Positions 1 through 10,535 of a stretch of 64,000 bases of DNA are shown in pieces (within the stretch, counting starts at the first letter, position 1; the number at the start of each line of letters is the position of its first letter). A program made the position numbers and the translations under genes. Origin of the DNA: Balaenoptera acutorostrata (taxonomy: Eukaryota; Chordata; Mammalia; Artiodactyla; Balaenopteridae). The stretch spans positions 30,595,011 through 30,659,010 of the forward strand of contig NC_080082.1 of assembly GCF_949987535.1 (NCBI RefSeq). Direction: 5' to 3'. Below the pieces are notes generated by a model, which worked only from the letters and a program-made list of their open reading frames with translations, made no database searches and was not told where the DNA came from.

Positions 1-75
1 TGTTTATCTTTGGCGGGATGGGGAGCAGGCTGGGAATTGCTGAAGAGAAAGAGCTATTTAACTTGTTTTTTTTTG

Positions 76-300
76 AATAATAATACTAGCATGTATTTAC
101 TGAGCACTACGTGAGGGCACTGTGCTAATTATGTACATTATCCCACGTGGTCTGTGCAGTCCACTTGACGTTGGTACCATTATGAACCCATTTTACAGAC
201 AGGAACACTTGGGCATCAAAGTTAAATGTCTTGCCTGGGATCACGTAGCTAGTAAAAGACAGAGCCAGCATTTGACCCCAAGACTGTCATTCTTTCAACC
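76..300 (-). mobile_element. MIR SINE, near full length
   Basis: Reads as the reverse complement of the mammal-wide MIR. It has the 'tttactgagcac' 3' portion first, then 'cccattttacagacagg', then a diverged form of the tRNA-like head. High divergence fits an ancient insertion. A 115-residue reading frame at 122-469 is only a chance opening across it. Confidence 0.85.
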
Positions 301-444
301 TCTCTGCTCTGCTGTCTCCTATTTCTCTCTTTTAACTTTTGCAAAAGCCCTGATGATAGTGTGTGGGGTGAAGAATAATGGCTGGATAAACAGGATTTGC
401 TATTTTATTCGCATACTCCATCATGATTCTCTCATTTATGTCTC

Positions 445-860
445 TATTTGTTCCCTAAACATTTATTGAGCACTTATGGTGCTAGATGTTTTACTAGACT
501 CGAGGGATCCCCAGATAAAATCCCCAAGGTACTTGCCCTCAGGAAGCTCGCTCTAACAAATGGCTAAAACTTAAAACCCAGAGCAAGAAATGCTATAATA
601 CAGATGCATAAGAGTGACAGATTTTGCCTGAGGGAATGGGGAGGTTTGCAAGAGGGACTGACATTTGACCTGAGCCTGGAAGGGCCTTCCAGGCAGAGAG
701 AACCATCTGGGCAAAGACTAAAGAAGTAAGTAAGCCTGGTGAGGCTAGTTTGTGGGGTCCTTGAGTAACCGAGAGGACAGATCCACCGGAAACTAAGACT
801 GGGAAAGTATCGAAGGCCAGACCATGAGGCTTACTAAGGAGTCTGACGCTAGTTTAATCT
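445..860 (-). mobile_element. L2 LINE 3' end
   Basis: Begins with the reverse complement of the L2 3' terminus ('aacatttattgagcactta'). It continues through the typical 'acatttgacctgagcctg...aagggccttccaggcagag' region. Non-coding, old and diverged. Confidence 0.75.
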
Positions 861-865
861 CTGAA

Positions 866-955
866 ATGGACTGTTTGTGATCTCAGGCAAGTCCCTTCCC
901 ATCTCTGGGTCTCAGTTTCCCTATCTCTACAATGCAGTCATTAGCTTAGACGAGA
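866..955 (+). mobile_element. MIR fragment
   Basis: Contains the MIR core 'caggcaagtcccttcccatctctgggtctcagtttccctatctc' split over diverged positions, in plus orientation. The 5' and 3' ends are missing. Confidence 0.7.
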
Positions 956-1949
956 GATTGCAAACCAGTGACCCATGGCTAGATCTGGGCCACGCATGAG
1001 TTTTCTTTGGTCTGCATATTTCTTTCTTTAACGGAGAGCCACCATTCAAGAGTTCACATCAAAATCCAGGTCTCTAGCTACTTTTGAAAATAAAGCCAGA
1101 ACAGATGGCACCTACTTTCCCACGCAGCCAGAAGTGGCTGGAGTGGAGAAGCAGATGCATTGCTCAGGTGAACGGAGGGCTTTCCAGTTTGCCACAGTCT
1201 CCGCCACTCCCTATCGTATGCCCAACACCAAGGCCAGCTAAACATGGTCATGTGTCCTCACGCTGGTCTTGTTGATTAGTGTTTTTTCTTAGAGGAAATA
1301 TACCTCTATAACCATGATGCTAACAAAAGTGGGAAACAAAATCTAGTCCAAGAAAGGACCACATTTGAAGAAAAATATTCATATTTTCATATTGAATTAA
1401 AGAAGATTTCTGTGTATTTTCTAGACAAACAAAGGTGTGCCTGGGTTGAAAGAATTCAGTTGTATTCATTCAATGTTCCTGCTGGCATCTGAGTCTGAAC
1501 CCTGGGCTTCATATGTCTCTAAAACTTCACTCTGGGTCCTGAGGAAACCTGCTGTGGAGCCCTGGAGTTGGGGTTCGGCCAGCAATATGGCCCTAACAGA
1601 GGGCCAGGGCGAGGAGCAGATTGCCAGTCACTTTGTCCACCTCCCAATGTGGCCCGTTATGCATGAACCCTCTCTGGCTTTCATTGAGAGGTGTGTAAGT
1701 CACTTGGGTGCGGAGAGCCTCCAGCTACCAACTGACCCTACTGGAAGAAGGACTCCCTCATCCACTGGCACCTGGCACCCAACCTCCCAGCAGCCCAGGA
1801 AGAAAGACACGGCAGGGACCTTGGAATGGCACAGGTGAAGCATCCTGTGTGACACATGGTCTGCTGAGGTGAGCTCTGGTAAACCATAGCTTTGATTTGC
1901 CAATCAGTACACTTCTCCCCTGTGAACCTTCAACTTCCCTGGATCTATG
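956..1949. other. Unique sequence, no gene recognised
   Basis: No coding signature is visible. The reading frames at 1437-1838 (plus) and 1700-1903 (minus) overlap each other and lack recognisable domains. The stretch 965-1060 weakly resembles the end of a hAT-type DNA transposon, but I cannot support a call. Confidence 0.5.
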
Positions 1950-2405
1950 CCCTTGTCTCTGTAACCTTGTGGTGCCTGCCCCTTGGCTCTGTGTGACTTG
2001 CGTTGGTCACTAAGATGTTAGCAAACACAAGGCAAGCAGAGGCTTGAAATGTGCTTATGCGTCTTCTCTTCTCCTCTTGCCCTTCTGCCTTCTCCACGAG
2101 AACACACCCAGGCCAACCTGCTGGAAGATGTGACTCATGGAACAGAGCCCAGATCTCCAGTTGTCCCAGCCAAAGCCTTCCTAGGCCCACGACACCCAGC
2201 CTACCCTGAAACCTGGGAGAAAGCCAGCCCAAATCACCCTTAGCCAACCCACCGCTGACCCCATACTCGTGACTTGGGCCAGATGAGAGCAGAAGAAACT
2301 CCCCGTCAACTGGCAAACTCAGAAGCTGAGGAAATGCTTATTGCTTAAGCCGTTTTTGGAGTGGCTTGTAACACAGGATTCTTATGGCAACAGATGACTG
2401 ATAGA
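1950..2405 (+). mobile_element. MaLR-like (MLT1-type) LTR, diverged
   Basis: Shows 'tgtgacttgcgttggtcacta', 'aggcttgaaatgtgctta', a run of 'ccagcc...' motifs, and a 3' end 'cttaagccgtttttggagtggcttgtaac' leading to 'gatgactgataga'. This order is typical of old ERVL-MaLR LTRs. The subfamily is tentative. The minus-strand 123-residue frame inside it is incidental. Confidence 0.6.
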
Positions 2406-2604
2406 CCCTACCCACAAGGATGTTTCTTCCCCAACAGCGCAATCCTTCCGCCATGTCAGCAGCCCCTACCTCTTGTCCCCAGGCTGACTCCTAGAAGATG
2501 AAGTGGGTCCAGAGCCCAAAGTGTTTGGTGTCTTTCAGAGGTGGGTCTGGGGTTTAACTCTGCTCATTCCCAACTCTATTGCCTTTCACCAGCACTTTAT
2601 TTTT

Positions 2605-2758
2605 TGAAGACTCAGTTTCCTCATCTGTTTAATGGGAAGAATAGTAATACAAACAGTGCTGGCTTTATAGAGCTGTTGTGATGATTAAATGAAAAAGGCA
2701 AGTAGAAAGAACATTCAGCCCAGTGCCTACCATGTGGTACATGTTCAACAGTAATCAA
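2605..2758 (+). mobile_element. MIR fragment
   Basis: 'ctcagtttcctcatctgttt' followed by 'gctgttgtgatgattaaatga' and 'cccagtgcctaccatgtggtac' is the 3' two-thirds of a plus-strand MIR. Confidence 0.85.
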
Positions 2759-3203
2759 ACCAGTCTCACTCCCACCCCTTCCCCTTTCTTCTTTCTAATA
2801 ATTTTCTCAAACTCTTGGTGGAGTTTCATCCTTTCTCCACACAGCAGTGGGCACCCAGTCAACGCTTTCAACCTGTACTGAGTGTGGTGATGTCAGAGCA
2901 CACACCTGCAGAATTTCCCTGTGGCAAGAACCACAGACAACGCTTAGTTACCATGAGCCTGGGATTCCCCACTGCCTTCCTCATTTTCAGTAGGTCACTG
3001 AAGATGGCCATAAGCACACTCTGACATGCCAGACATCACTTTGCACTTAAGAAACATAATCAGCAACACATCTAGAAGTCAAGGTTTGTCCCCAAGAGAG
3101 GCTGATGGTGCAGAAAAATGAGATTCTTTGTGTGGTGTAAACACCAGTGCTTCCCAAAGTGTGCACTGACAGAATGTTTCCCCATGGTACCCCCTAAAGA
3201 AAT
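2759..3203. other. Unique sequence, nothing recognised
   Basis: Mixed-composition DNA without a repeat or motif I can name. A small pyrimidine-rich patch lies near 2770-2800. No splice-flanked reading frame is evident. Confidence 0.5.
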
Positions 3204-3300
3204 AAATGATAGATAGATAGATAGATAGATAATAGATGATAGATAGATAGATACATAGATACATAGATAGATAATAGATAATAAATAGATGATAGATAAA
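3204..3300. repeat. (GATA)n microsatellite, interrupted
   Basis: About 97 bp of GATA/TAGA units with 'ata' and 'cata' interruptions. It is read on the minus strand as a tyrosine/isoleucine/leucine/serine-rich peptide, which is an artefact. Length polymorphism is likely in the longest uninterrupted run (about 3208-3231). Confidence 0.95.
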
Positions 3301-3448
3301 AATAGGACAATCCAAGGAAAAATAACTTTGATAAATTCTGAGCCAAACAGGCTTTGTGGAAGGACTTCTCAGAGACATTCAAGGATAATGTGTATTATTT
3401 CTCTCCAGCAACGAGGTAGAGAATGTTGTGTTTTTTAAAAGTGACTTG

Positions 3449-3745
3449 GGGGCTTCCCTGGTGGCGCAGTGGTTGAGAATCTGCCTGCCAATGCAGGGGA
3501 CACGAGTTCGAGCCCTGGTCTGGGAAGATCCCACATGCCGCGGAGCAACTAGGCCCGTGAGCCACAACTACTGAGCCTGTGCGTCTGGAGCTTGTGCTCC
3601 GAAACGGGAGAGGCTGTGATAGTGAGAGGCCCGCACACCGCAATGAAGAGTGGCCCCCACTTGCCGCAACTGGAGAAAGCCCTCGCACAGAAACGAAGAC
3701 CCAACACAGCCAAAAATAAATAAATTAATTAATTAAAAAAAAAAA
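3449..3745 (+). mobile_element. Cetacean CHR-type tRNA-derived SINE, full length
   Basis: Starts 'ggcttccctggtggcgcagt' and carries the B-box-like 'gttcgagccc'. It continues through the 'aactactgagcctg' and 'agaaagccctcgcacaga' segments and ends with an AAATAAATTAATTAAA(n) tail. A target-site duplication 'aaaagtgacttg' / 'aaaagtgatttg' flanks it (3437-3448 and 3746-3757, one mismatch). This is a relatively young copy. Confidence 0.95.
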
Positions 3746-3757
3746 AAAAGTGATTTG

Positions 3758-4279
3758 ACCACACAGCCCTCCATTTTGGAGTGAGACCAATAGCCCGTGG
3801 AATATCCTTTTGGGAAATGGAGACTCGAACTCCAAGTTGGTAGCGTGGCTGCCATCGCGGACGAGCCATCCCCACCGGCAGGTACTTCTCTGCCTCGTGG
3901 GAGACGCGGGGTGCAGTCACTGTTCTCCCTCTTACCGTCCCTGGCTCTTTTGTTTGGGTCTCTCCTTACTCCCCTGTTTGTTTGGCCACCAATAAGAGCT
4001 GAAAGTTTTTCCCTTGGTTATGGTTTTTTTTTTTTTCTCTCTTCTTAGAGTGAATTGTGCAGGCAGATGCGGGCAATTCGTTACTCCTCCCTGGTAGTGT
4101 GAACGCCCAAGAAGGCAGAGGTCCCTTCTTTGTGATGGGATAAAGCGGGGATACTAGAAGCATTAGTCCTTCTTCATCATCCCCCAATCACATGAGGTTT
4201 AAATGGAATTCTGTCAGGGTCACCGACATGATTTTTTTTTAAACAGGCACACAAGATACCATTACATTTCATCTTAGGA
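3758..4279. other. CpG-bearing block, possible old LTR, unassigned
   Basis: The stretch 3770-4000 keeps several CpGs ('atcgcggacg', 'gagacgcggggtg') in an otherwise CpG-poor neighbourhood. It has the compositional look of a retroviral LTR leader, but I recognise no primer-binding site, polyadenylation signal or matching second LTR. A T-run follows at about 4025-4036. Non-coding as far as I can see. Confidence 0.35.
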
Positions 4280-4499
4280 CAATTGTTCTCTGAGCAAAGT
4301 GTGTTATTTTCCTGTAGGTAATCCCCTTACCAGATTGTGGATTTTCCATGTTTAACATCAGCCGCGACAACCAAAAAGCAACGAACTGTGTTATTGACAA
4401 TGTTTTAATTACAATACATAAAAGATCCAAGACAGCAAAGACGAGAAAATTATCTGCCTGACGTGGCATTTGTATGTTTAAGAAAACTCACAGTGGCGG

Positions 4500-5130
4500 T
4501 TCTAGCACGACGCATATATATAATTTTTTCTGCTAATGCTAAAAATTCTAGTAGCATGTATGGGACTGCTTTAAAGGAAATAATAACATTAATAGAAATG
4601 ATTGTCCCTGGCAGCACGATAAATGAAATTAGAAGCTCTTAGAATTGTGGGCTTGCAACAATGTTAGTGTGAAATATAATCGTTGGATTGCTTTGTTCTT
4701 TTTTCCAATAAAAGGTGGAAGCTTTTGAGTATTGTTATTAGGCGAGTTAAGCTGGGCTTCTGTACAGCATAGTTTTGTGTGTCTGAACCAGCAGAAGCTT
4801 TTGAAGTCCCACGATTCCTTCTGCTTGCTAATTCTTCCATTTGTTTGATTTTTGGTACAAAGAAAATGAAAGAATATGATGAGATTATGGCATTTTAAGT
4901 CAATATTTATTAAAAAATCAATCTAGATGAAAATCTGCCCATCCCTCTAATTAGATGAGGCAACTTGAGGTTGATTTTTAATTGCAAAAGTAATTACACG
5001 GAGCAGATAGCCAGTGACATTTGATTATCTAGGTGATTGATTAAAAAGCCGAGCTCACCAAGCAGATTGCCAGCCAGGGAATCCAGACAAAAGAGCAAAT
5101 TAAAAAAGTTGTCCTGTTAGTAATCACAAA
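4500..5130. promoter_or_regulatory. Candidate conserved enhancer block, homeodomain-site rich
   Basis: Repeat-free AT-rich DNA with many homeodomain core sites: TAATTA at 4948-4953, a TAATT/AATTA pair around 4979-4996, plus ATTA/TAAT and TGATTGATTA-like sites near 5032-5046. No reading frame of note. The slow-evolving look (intact motifs, no repeats for over 600 bp) suggests a conserved non-coding element. Inference only, with no alignment done. Confidence 0.4.
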
Positions 5131-6190
5131 ATTCAAGGATGAAATTACAGAGCCAAACACCTCCATTGCCCCCTCATCTTCATCACTCACTCCACTCACA
5201 TTCACTCCAATGCCTGATAAAGAAATGGATTAGTGTGAAATTAATTGAAGAAGGAAAAAGAAGGGGGGGGGGACCGAATTCACGGCTGAGCATAGGGCTT
5301 TTAACAAGTTGGAACAAATTTCTCCAGTTTTATAATAAACTTTTCTGTTTTGGCAAGAGAGATGTTTTCATAAAGGATCTTTTCAGAATGTTTGATGATA
5401 TTAATTTATCTATTAAGAGAGAGGGAGGGGAAAAAGATCTCACTTTCTAGCAGAATAGGATATTAAGATGTCTTGCTTGTTCTTCATTTCATTATAACAT
5501 GAAAGCCTGGGGAACAGGCTGTACATTTGGCAAGAGAATCCTTGGATTTGTAAACAGCCCTAGCTGACATATTGGGCAGAATAATGAAGGGGCTTCCCGG
5601 TCATTCAGAGGGACCCTGGTGGGGTCCACTTGAGGATATTGTGGATAAAGGTGGAAGGGTATATACCAGAGCAGTCCCCAAGAGGACCTTGGGTCTGGCT
5701 CACAGCGATAATTCCAAGTCCCAAGGAGTACCAGGAAAGCAAAAGGGAAACTGAGGCAGGGCCCCCCAGTGCAGCTCGGGCAGCCCTGAGAGCTCTGGCC
5801 GCCTCCTCACGACTGCCCGTCAGCACTGCTATGGGTAGGATGTAATGAAGCAGTCAAGAGATAAAGTCCAAATCACTGCTAACATCTATCCTTCTGCTTT
5901 GTCAGCAGATACCGTCCAGGCAGAGTTGGATGGGAGCGATGTGCTCCTTACAACCCTCCAGGGCAGCTGATTTCAGCTAATTCCAGGGTCCAGAGCCTGC
6001 AGGTGCCACAGAGAGATGCTATGTCAATAGACAGATGCTTGGATTCCCAGCCTCTGATACTAGTTAATGTAACCCCCTCCTTGTATTCACTATTCTGCTT
6101 TTTCAAAAACCCATTTATTCCTTCAACACATCCTTTTGGTAAGGGAGTTTGATATTATGGTTAAGAGTTCAGGCTCTTAGAAAATAATTT
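5131..6190. other. Unique sequence with a short poly-G run
   Basis: Includes a 10-G run at 5263-5272 within 'aagaag...accg', likely an unstable homopolymer. AT-rich DNA lies at 5300-5560, then a moderately GC-rich stretch at 5600-5850. No gene or repeat recognised. Confidence 0.5.
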
Positions 6191-6194
6191 AACA

Positions 6195-6736
6195 TCGTCC
6201 AGGGCAACTGGAGTTACACACACCCTCTGACCTAGCAATTCTTCCACTAGGCATGCATCCTAGAAAAACATGTGCAATGTACACCAGCAGACATAGGCAA
6301 AAACACTCATAGCAACAAGGTTCTTACAGCTGCTGAAAACTGGGAACAGACCGAATGCCCATCACCTGAAAAATGGATAAATAAATTGAGGTATATCATT
6401 CAATGGCATACTACGCACACATAAACTTTCACAGTCGCAACATTAGCCCAAGCAGCAAGACACGAAAGAATATTTACTGAGTGATTCCATTTACATCAAG
6501 CTCAAAGTCAAGGAAAGCTAAATTACATTGTCTAAGAATCTATAGGTGGTCCAAGGAGAGGAAGGATTATAATCAGGGAGGAAGTGCAGTAAGTCTTTGG
6601 GGTATTTGCAATGTTTTAGTTTTATTTTTTGTCAGTGGTGGTGGTTATCAACTGTTTGTCCCACTGTACATATATGTTTCTTGGTTTTTTTCTGAATGTA
6701 GGTTATCTTTCACACATGCACACACATACTGGTAAA
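6195..6736 (+). mobile_element. Old L1 LINE 3' portion
   Basis: Contains degraded L1 ORF2-tail/3'UTR phrases: 'acctagcaattcttccacta', 'cactcatagcaacaaggttc', 'gggaacagaccgaatgccca', 'atggataaataaattgaggt'. Many indels and stops. An ancient L1M-type copy, probably extending past the TA microsatellite. Confidence 0.75.
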
Positions 6737-6757
6737 TATATATATATATATATATAT
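6737..6757. repeat. (TA)n microsatellite
   Basis: About ten TA dinucleotides in a row. Likely arose in the A-rich part of the adjoining LINE. Confidence 0.9.
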
Positions 6758-7084
6758 GAATTTAAAAATAGATGCTCGACAAATTCATGGCAAGAAGGGA
6801 AAGTAGACTGCAGATGTGGTACTTTGGTAATGTTTGGTAATGTGGTACTGTAATGTTTTATTTCTTTTATTTCAAAAAAAACCCCTCCAGTTTAGTTTTT
6901 ATGTTTGAGTTCTTTTGTTTAAAAGACTTGTAGCAAATATGGCCAAATCTTAACAAACATAAATTCTAGTTCATGGGAACATGGATATTTAAAATGTATC
7001 CATTACACAATTTTCCTTTTCAAGAATTCTGAAAAGAAAAAAGAAACTACTTACTGCATATGAAAAAAACACTAATAAGGACCC
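6758..7084. other. AT-rich unclassified sequence
   Basis: Possibly the remaining 3' part of the L1 fragment to its left, with A/T-rich, 'gtttggtaatgtggtac'-like text. No gene seen. Confidence 0.4.
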
Positions 7085-7255
7085 AGGCTGAGTTCTGTGG
7101 GAGCCAAAAGAGGAAGAACATGATTTGCCTGAGGTGAGAAGAGAAGGTTTCCAGAGGAGGTGCCACTTGAACAGAATCTTGGCAGATAAGTAGAAGTTCA
7201 CCAGATAGATGCAGAGGATGAGGCGATCGAGTGGAAAAGAATATAGCAGTATGAG
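7085..7255 (-). mobile_element. L2 LINE fragment
   Basis: 'ttccagaggaggtgccacttgaacagaatcttggcagataagtagaagttcaccagatag' (quoted in parts) follows the internal L2 3' region in reverse-complement orientation. Confidence 0.55.
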
Positions 7256-7279
7256 TAGATTGCAGACAACTAGTGCTAC

Positions 7280-7345
7280 TAGAAGACCCATATGGGCCTC
7301 ATTTTCCCAATCTGTAAAATGGGCCATTTTCCATCTTTCACATAC
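7280..7345 (+). mobile_element. MIR fragment
   Basis: Short plus-strand MIR core: 'gggcctcattttcccaatct' followed by 'gtaaaatgggcc'. Confidence 0.55.
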
Positions 7346-7405
7346 CAGGCTCCAGAAAATATGGACACTCAATTTAGCAAAAGCAGTGAAGATCCTGGGC
7401 TTTTT

Positions 7406-7775
7406 AACAATTTTTATTCATTTATTTATTTATTTATTTTATTATTTTTGGCTGCACTGGGTCTTCATTGCTGCACGCGGGCTCTCTCTAGTTGCGGCGA
7501 GCGGGGGCTACTCTTCGTTGCGGTGCACGGGCTTCTCGTTGCAGTGGCTTCTCTTGTTCTGGAGCACAGGCTCTAGGCACATGGGCTTCAGTAGTTGTGG
7601 CTCATGGGCCCTAAGGCACAGGCTCAGTAGTTGTGGCGCATGGGCTTAGTTGCTCTGTGGCATGTGAGATCTTCCCGGACTAGGGCTTGAACCCATGTTC
7701 AAGCCACCAAGAACAATGCAGTGAACCCTGCACCAGCAGGCGGATTCTTAACTACTGCATCACCAGGGAAGTCCC
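7406..7775 (-). mobile_element. Older CHR-type SINE (longer form)
   Basis: Minus-strand copy: the tail 'atttatttatttattttatt' comes first and the reverse-complemented head 'accagggaagtccc' comes last. It is more diverged and longer than the young copies, with an extra internal segment near 7610-7650. A target-site duplication 'aagatcctgggcttttt' / 'aagaccctgggctctt' lies at 7389-7405 and 7776-7791. The 146-residue frame at 7209-7649 is an artefact of this element. Confidence 0.9.
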
Positions 7776-7791
7776 AAGACCCTGGGCTCTT

Positions 7792-7985
7792 GACACAGCC
7801 TCCCCAAGTTCAAGTGCAGCTCCTTGGGCAGACAGTCAATCTCCCTGTGCTCCTCCTGCCTTGTCTGTACAAATAGTGATAACAGTACTTCAGTATTTAC
7901 CTTGTAAAACTTTGGTAAGGATGCAATGAACTCATGCACTTAAAATATATACATCAGTGCCTGGCAGATATTAAGGTCTATGGGA
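7792..7985 (+). mobile_element. MIR, diverged
   Basis: A plus-strand MIR-like order: 'agtcaatctccctgtgctcc', 'tgtacaaatagtgataacag', 'aaggatgcaatgaactcatg', 'atcagtgcctggcagatatt'. The SINE to its left inserted at or near its 5' end. Confidence 0.6.
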
Positions 7986-8665
7986 GGATTTATCTGTTGA
8001 TTCTCAGATATCTGTGACATCCATTCATGACTTTTTCCAAAGTTCTGGCCGTTTCATTGCCTCTGTCCACAACGATTTCACAGGCTCAAGGATTCTGCCA
8101 TGTTCACCAGGGGAATTCTCATAACCCGGTGCTCACCTCACCCAGGTCACCTGGCGATTGTGCTTCCAGATTTGCCAAGTATTCCCTCTCCGTAGCTACC
8201 CCTCCTCCTTTAATAGCTCTTTTTCGCTGGGATCTCATTCATTCTTACTTGTCTGAGTTTTCCCTTCGTGTCGTTACTGTCAGCCAAATTCTCCAAAGGC
8301 CACAAGCAAAGATCCCCCAAATCCATACTCAATTACATTGCCCTCTCGAGGGGATGGAGACTAGTCCGGGAGATAACAAGAAAGATACCACTGTTGGCTT
8401 TTCCTTTTTTCAGGGCTTTGGAGCAGGGCTTCTCTCCTCTCTGTTAGCCACTGTTACGTAAATGTTCCCAGGCAGGTGCCCTCTGTCCATGGGTAGGAAG
8501 CAGTTACTGGTGAGGCTGAGGGTGAAGTCCTCCGAGGGCAGTGCCCAGAGGATGAGAGGAGGGTCGTCTTTTCCTGATGCACACTTGGACTTTGACATTG
8601 GCGAGGTGGGCAGGAGCTTGGGGTTTGATCCTGGGCTATCAGAGCTGGGGGGAAACATAGCAAGA
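7986..8665. other. Unique sequence, no gene recognised
   Basis: A 144-residue frame at 8027-8461 has no recognisable domain, no convincing splice context, and a serine/proline-rich random composition. I do not call it a gene. Overlapping frames of similar length exist on the other strand at 8410-8778. Confidence 0.5.
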
Positions 8666-8667
8666 GC

Positions 8668-8790
8668 TGGTCCAGCCCCCTCAAGACACAGATGAGGAAA
8701 TGGAGGCCCCGAGAAGGCAGAGCTGGGAGCACAGCCAAGCTTCCTGATTTCCAACCCATTGCTCTCTCTCTCTGCCACGTTGATTAGCTC
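8668..8790 (-). mobile_element. MIR fragment
   Basis: 'gacacagatgaggaaatgga' through 'ggcagagctgggagcacag' and 'tcctgatttccaacccattg' is MIR core sequence in minus orientation. Confidence 0.6.
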
Positions 8791-8933
8791 AGCTTTTCAC
8801 CCCCATCTCTAGGGGCAGTAAATTGATGGCAAAATTGTCCCCAATTTTTCATGCCTTTCTATAAACACATTATTTGCAATGTCATTGCAGCTCCTCACAT
8901 CGAGAAGTAAAGTCTGTTTCCCCACCAAAATCC

Positions 8934-9299
8934 GTATTAGTTTGTAGGGCTGCCATAACAAAGAACCATATAGACTGGGAGGTTTCAACAACAGAAAAGT
9001 AATCTCTCATATTTCTGTAGGCCAGAAGTCCAAGATCAAAGTGCGGGCAGGGTTGGTTTCCTCTGAGGCCTCTCTTCTTGCCTTGCAGATGGCCATCTTC
9101 TCCCTGAGTCCTCACATGGTCTTCCCTCTTGCCTGTCTGTGTCCTAGTCTCCTCTTCTTATAAAGACACCAGTCAAAATGGATTAGGGCCCTACCCACAT
9201 GACTTCATTTTACTTTAATCATCTTTTTAAAGGTCCTATCTCCAGATACAGTCACATTTTAAGGTACTAGGGGTTAGGACTTCAATATATGAATAGGGG
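8934..9299 (-). mobile_element. MaLR (MLT1/MST-type) LTR
   Basis: Reverse complement of a MaLR LTR. It begins 'tattagtttgtagggctgcc', passes 'gaagtccaagatcaaagtgc' and 'cttataaagacaccagtcaa', and ends with 'cagtcacattttaagg' and 'aggacttcaatatatgaata'. Well preserved. No matching internal region or second LTR is seen, so it is probably a solo LTR. Confidence 0.85.
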
Positions 9300-9685
9300 C
9301 TGAAATTGTGACTGGCTTTGGCCAACAGAATATGGCAGAAGTGATAGTGCCAGCTCCAAGCCTAGGCCTCATAAGACCTTGCATGCTTCTTAGAACTCTC
9401 AGTGCCACCACCAGTGAACACGCCTGGACAAATCTATTGGCCACGTGGAGCAGAGGGGGAAGGCCATCCTAGATCGGCCAATAGCCAGCTAACTCCCAAT
9501 ATGTGAGTGAGCACAGCCAAGAGCCACAAAATAGACCCACAGGTGACCAGCCAGCTGACCAGAGACACCTGAGTGTGCCTAGCCCGGCCCAGCAGAACCA
9601 CCTATCCACCAAGCAGACCCATGAGCTTTTAAGCCACTGGGTTTGTGTTTGTTTAGTATGTGGCATATTATGGCAGATAACATTA
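9300..9685 (+). mobile_element. MaLR-like (MLT1-type) LTR, diverged
   Basis: Begins 'tgaaattgtgactggctttggccaacagaatatggcagaagtga' (read in parts). It passes 'gccacgtggagcagag', repeated 'gaccagccagctgacc' motifs and 'gcttttaagccactgggttt', ending near 'atggcagataac'. It abuts the opposite-strand LTR at 8934-9299. Confidence 0.7.
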
Positions 9686-9699
9686 ACCCACATTGATTT

Positions 9700-9935
9700 T
9701 ATTCATTGAACGGTTTACTCTGGCCGGATACTGTTAAGCACTTTGCATGTATTAGCTCATTTAACTATTCTATTCGCATTTTTCAGATCAAGAACCTGAG
9801 GCAAAGAGAATGTGTGACTTGCCCAGGGTTGCATAGTGTGTTTGCTAAAAGAATCAAGATTGGAACTCAGGCAGTCTGGTTCTAGAACCCATGTTCTTTG
9901 ATCATACTCTATGGTGCTTTTCTGTTATTGCTTAA
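9700..9935 (-). mobile_element. MIR, near full length
   Basis: 'agcactttgcatgtattagc', 'gacttgcccagggttgcata' and 'ggaactcaggcagtctggtt' are in the order expected for a reverse-complement MIR. Confidence 0.85.
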
Positions 9936-10397
9936 GATGAATTATTTCTCTTCTACTGAAGTTATCAATAGATTTGACAGGAGAGCAATTCCCAGGTCCC
10001 ACATTCCTGACTCCAGGGTGGCCTCTTCGTAAGGAAGCCAGGGAGGGGATGAGCAGGGGTGAGGATCTTCTTCCTAATCGCTTCCGGTGTATGACCTGAG
10101 GTCAGCAAGTTAATTTTTCTCCCCTGTATCTAGAATAGTAGGAAGGTTGGGAGTTATTTTCACGAGGGCAATGGTGGTGAATGAGGCATGTCTAGACCAG
10201 GCTGCTCTTGGAATGAGAAGTTTCTGCGTCCCAGCTGTTTCGTAGGCCTCCAGAGTTTCCTTGGTGCCTGCTAGCCCCAAGACCCACCCCCTTCATCTCC
10301 CATCAATTTTGTAACCCTTATACCTTTCCTATAAAACATTTGTGTTCAATCAGCCAAACTGATTAACACCAAGAACAATCACCATGTCACCAATTGT
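9936..10397. other. Unique sequence, nothing recognised
   Basis: No repeat, gene or strong motif cluster identified. Confidence 0.5.
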
Positions 10398-10535
10398 ATT
10401 TCATTCATTCAACAAACATTCATTGAGCACCTACTGTATGCCAAGTGCTATTCTAGGTGCTGCGGATACAGCAATGAATAGAGCACACGAATCCCGTGCT
10501 CTCGTGGAGCATACGTTCTCGTAAACATGAGCCCT
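10398..10535 (-). mobile_element. L2 LINE 3' terminus
   Basis: 'ttcattcattcaacaaacat' with 'tgagcacctactgtatgcca', 'gctgcggatacagcaatgaa' and 'ctcgtggagcatacgttctc' is the reverse complement of the L2 3' end. Confidence 0.9.

Noticed and set aside
3079..3382. Isoleucine/tyrosine/leucine-rich minus-strand peptide
   Set aside because: Translation of the GATA microsatellite.
3449..3530. tRNA gene-like A and B boxes
   Set aside because: They are the tRNA-derived head of a SINE. The cloverleaf is decayed and the same head occurs in all copies.
8027..8461. 144-residue frame, plus strand
   Set aside because: No recognisable family, no splice context, and overlapping frames on the opposite strand.
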